Source of the DNA: Donghicola tyrosinivorans
Lineage (GTDB): Bacteria > Pseudomonadota > Alphaproteobacteria > Rhodobacterales > Rhodobacteraceae
Assembly (NCBI RefSeq): GCF_003003355.1
Contig: NZ_PVTQ01000001.1
Span: 372,001 to 436,000 of the forward strand
Direction: 5' to 3'
DNA length: 64,000 nt
The notes under the pieces are model-generated. The model worked only from the letters and a program-made list of their open reading frames with translations. It was not told where the DNA came from and ran no database searches. Both the position numbers and the translations under genes were made by a program. Shown in pieces: positions 24,444 through 32,951 of this stretch (position 1 is its first letter; the number at the start of each line of letters is the position of its first letter).

Positions 24444-25637
24444 ATGACAACAGATTACCCCACCATCCGCATGAAACCAAAGGCCGAAGCCCGCGCCATT
24501 CGGCACGGCTTTCCCTGGGTCTATGATAACGAGCTTGTGACAGACCGCCGCACACGCGGCATCGAGGCAGGTGCTTTGGCGATCCTTGAGGACGCAGAGC
24601 GGCGCCCGATCGCATTGGTCACCGTGAACGCCGGATCGCGCATCATGGCGCGGGTCATTGACCGGCAGCTGGACGCGGTCGTTGACCAAAGCTGGTTTGA
24701 GGCCCGCCTGACCCACGCGCTGGCCCACCGCGAACGCCTGTTCGACCAGCCCTATTACCGTCTGGTGCACGCCGAGGCTGACGGTCTGCCCGGTGTAGTC
24801 ATCGACCGTTTCGGCGATGTGGCAGTGGTGCAGCCAAACGCGGCTTGGGCCGAGGTGCGCTTTGACATACTGGCGGCAGCGCTGGTGAAGGTCACCGGCG
24901 TCTCTACCGTGATCAAGAACGGCACCGGACGGGCGCGTAGCCTTGAAGGTCTGGATGAGGAAACCGTGGTTGCCATCGGCGCGGCGCCTAAGGCGGCCTT
25001 GCAGGTGCCAATGAACGGTGCGGTCTACATGGCCGACGTCATGGGCGGTCAAAAGACCGGTATCTTCTACGACCAGCGACCCAACCATGCTTTTGCCAAA
25101 GGTCTGGCGAAGGATGCCAAGGTGCTGGACGTGTTCAGCCACGTTGGCGGCTTTGGTCTGGCGATGCTGGCAGGCGGCGCGGCGTCGGCTCTGTCGGTGG
25201 ACGGCTCGGCTGCAGCGTTGGAACTGGCCGAGGCCGGCGCAGCCGCGTCGGGCTGTGCCGACCGTTTCGCCACCCGCAAGGGCGATGCCTTTGATGTGCT
25301 GGAAGCTCTGCGCGAAGAAGGCGAGATGTTTGATGTGGTGATCTGTGATCCGCCCGCCTTTGCGCCCTCGAAACAGGCGCTTGAGGCTGGTTTGCGGGCC
25401 TATGAACGTATCGCCCGTCTTGCAACGCCGTTGGTAAAAGAGGGCGGCTATCTGGGTCTGTGCTCCTGTTCCCATGCGGCGGACCTGACGCGGTTCCGCG
25501 GGGCTTGTACCCGTGGCATCGGACGGGCAGGGCGCTATGGCCAGCTGGTCTACACGGGCTATGCGGGCGCGGATCATCCGCTACTGCCGCAACTGGCCGA
25601 AAGTGGCTATCTCAAAGCGCTGTTCTACCGCGTATGA
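24444..25637 (+). CDS. 23S rRNA cytosine-C5 methyltransferase, RlmI type
   Basis: 397 aa. An N-terminal PUA domain (RHGFPWVYDNELV) is followed by a central strand-rich linker. The SAM-dependent Rossmann domain contains GQKTGIFYDQRPNH, VLDVFSHVGGFGLAML (SAM loop), VVICDPPAFAPSK and LGLCSCSH with the catalytic cysteine region. RlmI methylates a cytosine of 23S rRNA. It is divergent from edd, and the stop overlaps the next ATG (ATGA), so the PIN gene is translationally coupled. Confidence 0.88.
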   Translation: MTTDYPTIRMKPKAEARAIRHGFPWVYDNELVTDRRTRGIEAGALAILEDAERRPIALVTVNAGSRIMARVIDRQLDAVVDQSWFEARLTHALAHRERLFDQPYYRLVHAEADGLPGVVIDRFGDVAVVQPNAAWAEVRFDILAAALVKVTGVSTVIKNGTGRARSLEGLDEETVVAIGAAPKAALQVPMNGAVYMADVMGGQKTGIFYDQRPNHAFAKGLAKDAKVLDVFSHVGGFGLAMLAGGAASALSVDGSAAALELAEAGAAASGCADRFATRKGDAFDVLEALREEGEMFDVVICDPPAFAPSKQALEAGLRAYERIARLATPLVKEGGYLGLCSCSHAADLTRFRGACTRGIGRAGRYGQLVYTGYAGADHPLLPQLAESGYLKALFYRV

Positions 25638-26173
25638 AGGTGCTTTTGGACGCCTGCGTGCTGTTCCCGACCGTGATGCGCGAAGTGCTGATCGGGGCGG
25701 CGCAGGCGGGCCTTTATGAACCTCTGTGGTCCGACCGCCTGCTGGAAGAGTGGCGTCGGGCTGCAGCCCGTTTCGGTCCCGTTGAGGCGATGCAGGCTGA
25801 GGCACAGATCGCCCTGTTACGGGCCGCATTTCCCAAATCCGCCGTGCAGGGGTATGAGCCGATTGAAGCCCGTCTTTATTTGCCGGACATGGACGATCTG
25901 CATGTGTTGGCAGCGGCGATCAAAGGGCACGCCGATGTGCTGGTGACCCTGAATGCCAAAGACTTTCCTCGTCACACTCTGACCGAAGAAGGGCTGGAGC
26001 GTCTGGATGCGGATCAATTCATGATGATGCTGCACGACCGCGCCCCCGATCAGGTGGGCGCTGTTGTCGAAAAGGTCCGCGCTACCGCAGAGGCGATGGA
26101 CGACGCCCCCCGCGAAACTCGCGCCCTTATGAAAAAGGCGCGGATGCCAAGGCTTGGGAAACGGCTGGGTTAA
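25634..26173 (+). CDS. PIN-domain protein
   Basis: 179 aa starting at ATG 25634, overlapping the methyltransferase stop by 4 bases. The N-terminal MKVLLDACVLFP carries the first acidic PIN residue. EEWRR and later DMDDLHVLAAA and VTLNAKDFP supply the others, so the ribonuclease site appears complete. PIN proteins cleave RNA. The absence of a small antitoxin gene nearby and the coupling to an rRNA methylase argue for a housekeeping role rather than a VapC toxin, though neither is shown. Confidence 0.8.
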   Translation: MKVLLDACVLFPTVMREVLIGAAQAGLYEPLWSDRLLEEWRRAAARFGPVEAMQAEAQIALLRAAFPKSAVQGYEPIEARLYLPDMDDLHVLAAAIKGHADVLVTLNAKDFPRHTLTEEGLERLDADQFMMMLHDRAPDQVGAVVEKVRATAEAMDDAPRETRALMKKARMPRLGKRLG

Positions 26174-26853
26174 GCCTTCCAGCGCAGTTGGTTCGCCTCA
26201 ATCGCTTTGATGCGATCGTCGGTCTTCGGGTGGCTCATGAGCCATGCCGGCGTGACCCCACCGCGGCTTTGGGTCAGAGCGTCTAGTTTACGGAACAGGG
26301 TCTTTTGCGGCTCGACCCCGATTCCCGCTTTCATCAGCAGGGCCGAGGCATAGGCGTCCGCTTCATATTCGTCATTGCGCGACAGACGCGCGGCCACAAG
26401 GCTGGTCAGGGTGTTCGCAATCCAGACCCCGATCCCGGGCAAGAACCGGCTGAGGATCAGCGCAAGCGCTGTGCGCATGGCGTTCTGGCCGGAAAAATCG
26501 ATCATCCGTTTGCGGGTATGTCCCAGCGCCACATGGCCCAATTCATGGGCGATCACGCTGGCCATTTCTTCCGCACTGACCTCACCGGCGCGGTAGCGCT
26601 GGAAGAACCCCCGCGTGATGAAAATCCGCCCGTCGGGGGCGGCCAGACCGTTTACAGGCTCGACTTCGTAGATGTGTACGCGGATGCGCGGCAGTTCCAA
26701 AGCGGCGGCCATACGGTCGGTCAGTTTATTCAGATCAGGATCTGCCAGTTCGGTCGAGCGGGCATCCAGTTCCTTACGGGTGCGCCAAGCACTGAACTGG
26801 TACATGACCAGCCCGTATAGGATCGCAAGCAGAAGGGGCGTGAATTTCAACAT
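26170..26853 (-). CDS. M48-family zinc metalloprotease
   Basis: 227 aa from ATG 26853. One N-terminal membrane segment (LKFTPLLLAILYGLVMYQF) is followed by a cytoplasmic or periplasmic peptidase domain. The zinc site is ASVIAHELGHVALGH (HELGH at residues 103-107), with the third ligand Glu in the NDEYEADAYA helix. Similar to Ste24/HtpX-type peptidases. A start at 26880 is possible but adds residues without conserved character. Its stop overlaps the convergent PIN gene stop by 4 bases. Confidence 0.88.
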   Translation of the reverse strand: MLKFTPLLLAILYGLVMYQFSAWRTRKELDARSTELADPDLNKLTDRMAAALELPRIRVHIYEVEPVNGLAAPDGRIFITRGFFQRYRAGEVSAEEMASVIAHELGHVALGHTRKRMIDFSGQNAMRTALALILSRFLPGIGVWIANTLTSLVAARLSRNDEYEADAYASALLMKAGIGVEPQKTLFRKLDALTQSRGGVTPAWLMSHPKTDDRIKAIEANQLRWKA

Positions 26854-26886
26854 GAGTGAAAGATGGGGTCTTTCACGCAAAAAGAA

Positions 26887-26922
26887 AAGCGTCCGGCCAA
26901 GGGAGGAGTGGGCCGGACGCTT
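26887..26922 (-). terminator. Intrinsic terminator downstream of the OsmC gene
   Basis: 12-base arms AAGCGTCCGGCC (26887-26898) and GGCCGGACGCTT (26911-26922). Read on the minus strand it is followed by TTTTCTTTTT. Confidence 0.85.
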
Positions 26923-26987
26923 CGTTATGCAGGGCGGGCGGGGGAGGCCCTGCGGATTTACTCGAACTTATGAGGCACTGGTGATTG

Positions 26988-27419
26988 CTAGCTGATGAGT
27001 TTGGCATCCATCGTGATCTCTGCGGTGCCGCCCATGAGAAGGCGCGAAATCGGGCAGTTTTCCTTGGCGGTGCGGGCGGCCTCTTGGAAGGTGTCCTCGG
27101 AAATGCCGAGGACCTTGGCTGTCACATCCAGATGGATTTTCTTGACGGCAAAACCATCGCCATCTTTGTCCATGCTAACCGTTGCTGTGGTATCGATGGC
27201 GTCAGGCGTATCTTCGCCAAGGATCATCGACAGAGCCATGGAAAAGCAGGCTGCGTGCGCCGCGCCAATGATCTCTTCGGGGTTGGTGCCGACCTTGTCT
27301 TCAAAGCGGGTGTTAAAGCCGTAGGGTTGCTGCGAAAGCGCGCCGGATTCGGTCGAGACCGTACCCTTGCCTTCTTCCAAGCTGCCCTCCCAATGGGCCG
27401 AACCTTTTTTGTTGATCAT
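26988..27419 (-). CDS. OsmC-family peroxide-reducing protein
   Basis: 143 aa. The two redox cysteines are in place: AHAACFSMALS (Cys58) and KENCPISRLL (Cys122), with GTNPEEIIGAAHA ahead of the first. The family reduces organic hydroperoxides with cysteine thiols. It is a single gene closed by a strong terminator. Confidence 0.92.
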   Translation of the reverse strand: MINKKGSAHWEGSLEEGKGTVSTESGALSQQPYGFNTRFEDKVGTNPEEIIGAAHAACFSMALSMILGEDTPDAIDTTATVSMDKDGDGFAVKKIHLDVTAKVLGISEDTFQEAARTAKENCPISRLLMGGTAEITMDAKLIS

Positions 27420-27488
27420 TGGTCGTCTCCGTCCTGTCGTGTCTTCGCGTTGCGCAAAGACAATGCAGGGCGGGCGGAAAGGTTCCCG

Positions 27489-28091
27489 CTATGTGTGCTT
27501 TTTCGCCCGTTTGGCCCGATGCAGCAACCAAGCCCCCAGTGCAATCGCCGCCGCGAGCGAGGTGACAAAACCAATGGCGTTGCTCAGGATCTCGCCGACC
27601 GCGCTAAAGCTGGTCGAGAAGGCGAAACCCAGACCCACATAGATCGTGACCCAAATCGTCTCGCCCAGGGTGTCCCACAGGGTGAAGCGGGGCCAAGACA
27701 GGCGTGTTGCGCCCGCGACCATGTTCACCCAAGGCCCCAAAGGCGCGAACAGCCATGTGCTGAGGAACACGCCGATCCCGCCATGCTTGTCGACTGTGGT
27801 GTGCGCACGCTCCAGCAATTGCTGGCGGCTATGGCTGCCTTTTGTCAGCCGGTGCAGGCCCGCACCTGCACGGCGACCGATCTGATAGCCGCTTTGATCC
27901 CCAAGCACAGCACCGGCGAAGGCGCTGGCCGCGACTTGCCACAGCACCATGTCACCAACTGCCGCCATCGCGCCGCTGGCCAGCATCATGAGCGAGCTTG
28001 GCATCGGCACCAGCAGACACGACAAAAAGGTTGAGGCAAAGATCACCCAGACGCCATAGTCGGTGACGAGGCCGAAGAGATACTCAGTCAT
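27489..28091 (-). CDS. DedA-family membrane protein
   Basis: 200 aa with four to five membrane segments. It has the conserved DedA arginine/glycine motif region (GDQSGYQIGRRAG) and the later FAPLGPWVNMVAGATRLSWPRF block. DedA proteins act in membrane lipid turnover and proton-dependent homeostasis. It ends with a basic tail (HRAKRAKK). The start overlaps the upstream gene by 8 bases, indicating an operon with the next two genes. Confidence 0.9.
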   Translation of the reverse strand: MTEYLFGLVTDYGVWVIFASTFLSCLLVPMPSSLMMLASGAMAAVGDMVLWQVAASAFAGAVLGDQSGYQIGRRAGAGLHRLTKGSHSRQQLLERAHTTVDKHGGIGVFLSTWLFAPLGPWVNMVAGATRLSWPRFTLWDTLGETIWVTIYVGLGFAFSTSFSAVGEILSNAIGFVTSLAAAIALGAWLLHRAKRAKKHT

Positions 28092-28449
28092 GCTTGCCGC
28101 TCTGGTAGTCCTGAAGGGCAGCAGTCAGATTTTCGATCAGTTCTTGCGGCGGGATGCCCGCGGCGGTGGCGATGCCGTCAAGAGGCTGCGGCTTGCCATC
28201 GGGGGGCGGCATGTCGGTCAGTTCATGCATGATCTGAAACATGTCGGGTTTGTCGATGTGCCAGCTTTCGGCCACATAGCGCGGTGTCATCCAGCCTTGG
28301 ATGGGCTGGTTTTCGGCTATCGGGTGATCCCAGAAATCCCGTGCTTTGTGAAAGGTGCGCCAGCCGAAGAAAATCACCAACGCCAGCAGCCCCACAAAGA
28401 CCGCAGTCGCCAAGGGGTGCCGTTTCCAGACCGTCAAAGCGCGTTTCAT
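28084..28449 (-). CDS. Membrane-anchored hypothetical protein
   Basis: 121 aa with a single N-terminal membrane helix (LATAVFVGLLALVIFFGW) and a soluble part containing FHKARDFWDHP and DMFQIMHELTDMPPP. No catalytic motif is recognised. It overlaps the VWA gene by 4 bases and the DedA gene by 8, so it is translationally coupled to both. Confidence 0.75.
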   Translation of the reverse strand: MKRALTVWKRHPLATAVFVGLLALVIFFGWRTFHKARDFWDHPIAENQPIQGWMTPRYVAESWHIDKPDMFQIMHELTDMPPPDGKPQPLDGIATAAGIPPQELIENLTAALQDYQSGKHD

Positions 28450-29630
28450 CGGCCAAGCTCTTTCATGCCGCGCTCGATCCCTTCAAGGGTCATGGGAACC
28501 ATCCGGTCTTCGAAAATCTGACGGATCATCTGGATCGACTGGGTGTAGGGCCAGTAGTTTTCCGGCACCGGATTGATCCACAGATGGTTGGGCCAGTGGT
28601 GGCGAGCCCGCTGCAACCAGACCTGTCCGGCCTCTTCGTTCCAATGCTCGTTCGCGCCACCGGGAATGGCAATCTCATAGGGGGACATGCTGGCGTCGCC
28701 GACAAAGATGCATTTGTAGTCCGGCCCGTAGGTGTTCAGCACTTCATACGTCGGGATCTGTTGGTTCCAGCGGCGGGCATTGTCGCGCCAGACCCCTTCA
28801 TAGAGGCAGTTGTGGAAGTAGTAGTATTCCAGATGCTTGAACTCGACCCGCGCCGCCGAGAACAGCTCCTGCACCACCTTCACGTGGTCGTCCATGGACC
28901 CGCCGACGTCCAGAAACAGCACGACCTTCACGGCATTGCGCCGCTCGGGTCGGGTTTTGACGTCCAGATAGCCGTGTTCGGCGGTTGCGCGGATGGTACC
29001 GTCCAGATCCAGCTCTTCATGGGCGCCGTCGCGGGCCCATTTGCGCAGGCGCTTCATAGCGACCTTGATGTTGCGGGTGCCTAGTTCGACCGAGTCGTCC
29101 AGATTGCGGAATTCGCGTTTATCCCAGACTTTGACCGCGCGGCGATGGCGGCTTTCGTGCTGGCCGATGCGGATGCCTTCGGGGTTATAGCCATAGGCCC
29201 CGAAGGGCGAGGTGCCCGCCGTTCCGACCCATTTGTTGCCCCCCTGATGGCGGCCCTTTTGTTCGTCAAGACGCTTTTTCAGCGTCTCCATCAGCTTGTC
29301 AAAGCCGCCCATCGCTTCGATCGCGGCCTTTTCCTCTTCGGTCAGGTGCTTTTCAGCCATCTTGCGCAGCCAGTCTTCCGGCAATTCCAGCGCATCTAGA
29401 ACAGCATCATTGGGGATATTCTCGATCCCCTTGAAGCTTTCGGAAAAGGCTTGGTCAAAGCGATCCAGATGGCGTTCGTCCTTCACCATGACGGTGCGGG
29501 CGAAATAGTAGAAGGCTTCGATGTCGTAGGTGGTCAGACCCGCCTGCATCCCTTCTAGGAAAGACAGATATTCACGCAAAGAGACGGGGACACCGCGTTT
29601 GCGCAGACTTTCAAAGAAGGGCAGGAACAT
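28446..29630 (-). CDS. CoxE-like VWA-domain protein
   Basis: 394 aa. The N-terminus (FESLRKRGVPVSLREYLSFL) is typical of CoxE-like proteins, which work with MoxR ATPases in metal-enzyme maturation or stress responses. The VWA fold shows VVLFLDVGGSMDDHVK, where the metal-binding DxSxS is changed to DxGxS, then VFVGDASMSPYEI. The partner MoxR ATPase is about 1.8 kb upstream at 31424-32266 on the same strand. Confidence 0.85.
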   Translation of the reverse strand: MFLPFFESLRKRGVPVSLREYLSFLEGMQAGLTTYDIEAFYYFARTVMVKDERHLDRFDQAFSESFKGIENIPNDAVLDALELPEDWLRKMAEKHLTEEEKAAIEAMGGFDKLMETLKKRLDEQKGRHQGGNKWVGTAGTSPFGAYGYNPEGIRIGQHESRHRRAVKVWDKREFRNLDDSVELGTRNIKVAMKRLRKWARDGAHEELDLDGTIRATAEHGYLDVKTRPERRNAVKVVLFLDVGGSMDDHVKVVQELFSAARVEFKHLEYYYFHNCLYEGVWRDNARRWNQQIPTYEVLNTYGPDYKCIFVGDASMSPYEIAIPGGANEHWNEEAGQVWLQRARHHWPNHLWINPVPENYWPYTQSIQMIRQIFEDRMVPMTLEGIERGMKELGR

Positions 29631-29633
29631 GGG

Positions 29634-29804
29634 TTACATCGCGTTGCGCATCAGGATGACTTGCACGATGACACCAAGGAGCGCGAAAATCACCCCGTAG
29701 GTTGCGATATAGTGCAGCTTGTCGGCAGTTGTGCCTTTGCCGCGCTTGGCTTTTAGGCCGCCGATGGCCGCACCGAAAATGACAAAACCCAGCACTAGCA
29801 GCAT
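29634..29804 (-). CDS. Small inner-membrane protein
   Basis: 56 aa (ATG 29804, stop 29634) made of two hydrophobic helices (MLLVLGFVIFGAAIGGLKA and YGVIFALLGVIVQVILM) joined by a basic loop. It sits 3 bases before the VWA gene start, so it is probably expressed with it. No family is recognised. It is supported by codon pattern, spacing and the two-helix layout. Confidence 0.65.
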   Translation of the reverse strand: MLLVLGFVIFGAAIGGLKAKRGKGTTADKLHYIATYGVIFALLGVIVQVILMRNAM

Positions 29805-29851
29805 ATCAGGCCCCTTCGCATGTCGTTACGCGGGGCCCGACACTGTGGTGA

Positions 29852-31210
29852 TCAAAGCGGGCTGAAACCCGTCATGGCACGCAGTCTCTGGCGGGTTTCC
29901 CGCTCTGAGCCAAAGCCGTACCGCGCCCACGCCAGACTGTCCACCCGTGCGCTGCGGGCGTCAGTGGCCATGCCGGCCTGCTTAAGCGCTTCCGAGCGCA
30001 GCAGCATCAGGGCTGACAGCAGCGCGGCGTTTTCTGCGCGATTGGCGGTGGGCAGGTTGGCCTCGATATATTGCAGGGCCAGCATGGGATTGTCCTGCCG
30101 CAGCGCCAGTGCGGCAACCTGACTGGCCACATGGGCGCGGTGCAGTTCAGTGCCAGCGTTGGCAGCGAAATACTGGTCCGCGTTCATATAGGCCTTCATC
30201 GCCATATCTAGGTCGGTCCGCTGGGCCAGCCGCCCGATCGAGAACCACGTAAAGCCCATGCGCACATCGTTCAGCCCGTACAGTTGGGCGATATGCAGCG
30301 CGCGCTCGGCGGCGGGAAGACGTTGCGCCATCGGTGTGCCAACACCCAGTGCGGCGATCATCTCGCGTTTCCACTCATCAGGGGTGTAGGGCAGGTTGGG
30401 GCCAGGAGCCTTTTCGCCCGCAGGGTTCAGACGGGCCAGAATGCCGGGTAACCTGGATGCGACCTGCGTGCGCGTCATGCCGCTGGACAGCTCTGGCGCA
30501 TAGGTTGTGCGCAGCACCAGCATGTCAAAGCCGGTCAGCACTGTATGGATGTTGTCATCGTTAAAGATGCTGTCGGGCAAACGGTAGAGGTCATTGAGCG
30601 GCCCCAGCGCCTGCGCCAACTCTTCGTGCAGACAGTCGCGGGTCTCTTGCGGACTGGTGTCGTTCGGGACGAAAATTGTAATCTTGCGTCGCGTGTCCAG
30701 GCTGCCCCAATCGGTGATTTTGGTCCGGCGGGTCAGGCGGTATTCGGCAATAGAACTTACATTCGGGGCCACAAAACACGCCGCCGAAGGGATCGCCTTT
30801 TGAATGTCAGAACGTCTTACAGCCATGACGGTGATGCTGGCGTCAGGTTCGTAAGTTCTGTTGATATTCAGGTGGGCCTCATTTCGAAGTCGCAGCAGCA
30901 GACGTTCCAGATCGGGAACCAGCGTGCTTGAGGGGTCGCCCTTTACCGTCACACTGATCGGCCCTTCAAAGCGGGTCATCGCCTTAAGGTGGCGTCCGCT
31001 TTCCATACGGAAGGTCAGATCCAGAAAATCGCGGGCAATTTCGGTGTTCGATCGCGAGGCAGGCGTGGCCTGCGGATGCGAGAAAACGCGCATCTGTGGC
31101 ATGTCCGGCGCAGCAGAAAATGCACGGGAAGCAGTGTTTTGATCAGGAATGCTTGCGCCACAAGCCCCTAGGAACAGGAGGGCAGACAAGAGCAAAGGTC
31201 GAAACATCAT
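29852..31210 (-). CDS. DUF2927-domain lipoprotein
   Basis: 452 aa with a lipoprotein signal (LLLSALLFLGACG, Cys17), so it is membrane anchored in the periplasm. The central part matches the DUF2927 pattern known from Rhodobacteraceae: DFLDLTFRMESGR, then VTVKGDPSS, later SPQETRDCLHEELAQALG (a degenerate protease-like HE) and LYRLPDSIFNDDNIH. The C-terminal 150 residues look like helical repeats (AERALHIAQLYGLNDVRMGF). Function unknown. Confidence 0.85.
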   Translation of the reverse strand: MMFRPLLLSALLFLGACGASIPDQNTASRAFSAAPDMPQMRVFSHPQATPASRSNTEIARDFLDLTFRMESGRHLKAMTRFEGPISVTVKGDPSSTLVPDLERLLLRLRNEAHLNINRTYEPDASITVMAVRRSDIQKAIPSAACFVAPNVSSIAEYRLTRRTKITDWGSLDTRRKITIFVPNDTSPQETRDCLHEELAQALGPLNDLYRLPDSIFNDDNIHTVLTGFDMLVLRTTYAPELSSGMTRTQVASRLPGILARLNPAGEKAPGPNLPYTPDEWKREMIAALGVGTPMAQRLPAAERALHIAQLYGLNDVRMGFTWFSIGRLAQRTDLDMAMKAYMNADQYFAANAGTELHRAHVASQVAALALRQDNPMLALQYIEANLPTANRAENAALLSALMLLRSEALKQAGMATDARSARVDSLAWARYGFGSERETRQRLRAMTGFSPL

Positions 31211-31423
31211 ACGGCACCCGCAAAGCTACTGCGCCCGTAAATTCCTGCTTCGTCCGAATCATTCTTAGGTTGTGGGGCCCGCTTTGCTCTGCCTTGCACC
31301 AGTCCGGCGCGGGGGCGGAAATCGTTAAGAAACACGTCAGCAGTCCTTATTTTGTTGCTGACTTAGGTGTGTTTCAGGAAGCGGGCCACATCATGCTAAG
31401 ATTAGGAAATTTGTAAGGCTACA

Positions 31424-32266
31424 TTACTGTTGTTTCCCTTTTAACATAAAAGCCAGCCTTTCAAATAGGTGAACGTCCTGTTCGTTCTTCAGAAGCGCAC
31501 CATGCATTTTGGGCAGGGCGCTTTTGCCGTCGCGGCGCAGATCCTCGGGTCCGAGATCTTCGGCCAAAAGCAGCTTGAGCCAGTCCAACACTTCGGAAGT
31601 AGATGGTTTTTTCTTCAAACCGGGGGTCTCGCGGATTTGGTAGAACTGGGTCAGGGCCTCGGTCAGCAGAGACGATTTGATGCCCGGAAAATGGACATCC
31701 ACGATCTTACGCATTGTTTCCGCATCGGGGAAAGTAATGTAGTGAAAGAAGCACCGGCGCAGGAAGGCGTCAGGTAATTCCTTCTCATTGTTGGACGTAA
31801 TTATGACGATGGGCCTTTGTTTCGCCCTGATTGTCTGGCCGGTCTCGTAGACGAAGAACTCCATTTTATCGAGTTCCTGAAGCAGATCGTTCGGGAATTC
31901 GATATCCGCCTTGTCGATCTCGTCGATCAGCAAAACAACGCGCTGGTCCGCGTCAAAAGCCTGCCAGAGTTTCCCTTTGCGGATGTAATTCCCGACGTCT
32001 TCAACGCGCGGATCGCCCAGTTGCGAGTCGCGTAGGCGGGACACGGCGTCATATTCATAAAGGCCCTGCTGAGCGCGTGTTGTCGATTTGATAGACCATT
32101 CCAGCATCGGAAGGCCCAAAGAGTCAGCAACCTGACGGGCCAGCTCGGTTTTGCCTGTACCGGGCTCTCCTTTCACAAGAAGTGGTCTTTGCAATGTAAC
32201 TGCTGCGTTTACTGCAATTGTCAGGTCGGGCGGCGCGACATATTTGTCGGTCGAGGTGAATTTCAT
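31424..32266 (-). CDS. MoxR-family AAA+ ATPase
   Basis: 280 aa. Walker A LLVKGEPGTGKTELAR (residues about 34-49) and Walker B RVVLLIDEIDKADIEFPND are seen, followed by a sensor-1 region IVIITSNNEKELPDAFLRRC with the arginine finger. MoxR ATPases act as chaperones together with VWA proteins; the CoxE-like gene downstream on the same strand is the evident partner, although a lipoprotein gene lies between. Confidence 0.92.
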   Translation of the reverse strand: MKFTSTDKYVAPPDLTIAVNAAVTLQRPLLVKGEPGTGKTELARQVADSLGLPMLEWSIKSTTRAQQGLYEYDAVSRLRDSQLGDPRVEDVGNYIRKGKLWQAFDADQRVVLLIDEIDKADIEFPNDLLQELDKMEFFVYETGQTIRAKQRPIVIITSNNEKELPDAFLRRCFFHYITFPDAETMRKIVDVHFPGIKSSLLTEALTQFYQIRETPGLKKKPSTSEVLDWLKLLLAEDLGPEDLRRDGKSALPKMHGALLKNEQDVHLFERLAFMLKGKQQ

Positions 32267-32397
32267 CAGTATTTTCCTAATCTTTCCTCAATCGTGACTG
32301 AAGCTATCAGAAAGCAATCGGGTAGCAACGCGGTCTGTATTGTGTAGTGACAAGGGCGGATTGGTAGGCTAATTGCATGCACGGAAAGGGGGCCCAT

Positions 32398-32871
32398 ATG
32401 TCTGATAATTCAAGCACCTCAGACGAGGGCTACATTGAGGGAGCGGAGATGAAAGCAGAGTCTTTTCTGCCTGACGATTATCAGCCGGCTGAAGACGAGC
32501 CGTTCATGAATGATCGCCAGCTGGAATATTTCCGGCGCAAGTTGGTCACGTGGAAGAACGAGATTCTCGAAGACAGCCGCGAGACGATCGAAACCTTGCA
32601 AGGTAGCACGCGTAACATTCCTGATCTGACCGATCGCGCCAGTGAAGAAACCGATCGCGCCTTGGAACTGCGCACCCGTGACCGTCAGCGCAAGCTGGTC
32701 GCCAAGATTGAATCGGCCCTGCGCCGGATCGAAAACGGCGAATACGGTTACTGCGAAGTGACGGGCGAGCCGATCTCTCTCAAGCGTCTGGACGCACGTC
32801 CGATCGCCACCATGAGCCTTGAGGCGCAAGAGCGTCACGAGCGCCGTGAAAAAGTCCACCGTGACGATTGA
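32398..32871 (+). CDS. dksA: RNA polymerase-binding protein DksA
   Basis: 157 aa from ATG 32398, chosen because GGAAAGGGGG lies 6 bases upstream. It has the coiled coil with the DksA tip region (NIPDLTDRASEETDRAL) and a C-terminal globular part GYCEVTGEPISLKRLDARP. Only one cysteine (Cys119) of the four zinc ligands of E. coli DksA remains, as in other alphaproteobacterial forms, so a zinc finger cannot form. It modulates transcription with ppGpp. An intrinsic terminator follows at 32903. Confidence 0.93.
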   Translation: MSDNSSTSDEGYIEGAEMKAESFLPDDYQPAEDEPFMNDRQLEYFRRKLVTWKNEILEDSRETIETLQGSTRNIPDLTDRASEETDRALELRTRDRQRKLVAKIESALRRIENGEYGYCEVTGEPISLKRLDARPIATMSLEAQERHERREKVHRDD

Positions 32872-32902
32872 TCCGGTGGCTGTAGACCGAAATTGATAAA
32901 GG

Positions 32903-32931
32903 CGCCGGACCCCTATGGTCTGGCGTTTTTT
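32903..32931 (+). terminator. Intrinsic terminator of dksA
   Basis: Stem CGCCGGACC (32903-32911) / GGTCTGGCG (32917-32925) with one G-T pair, followed by six T. Confidence 0.85.
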
Positions 32932-32951
32932 ATTTCTGAAGGACGCAATTG

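Noticed and set aside
24384-25577. A 397-aa minus-strand frame
   Set aside because: Antisense to the RlmI-type methyltransferase, which has PUA and SAM motifs; the long frame is a high-GC artefact.
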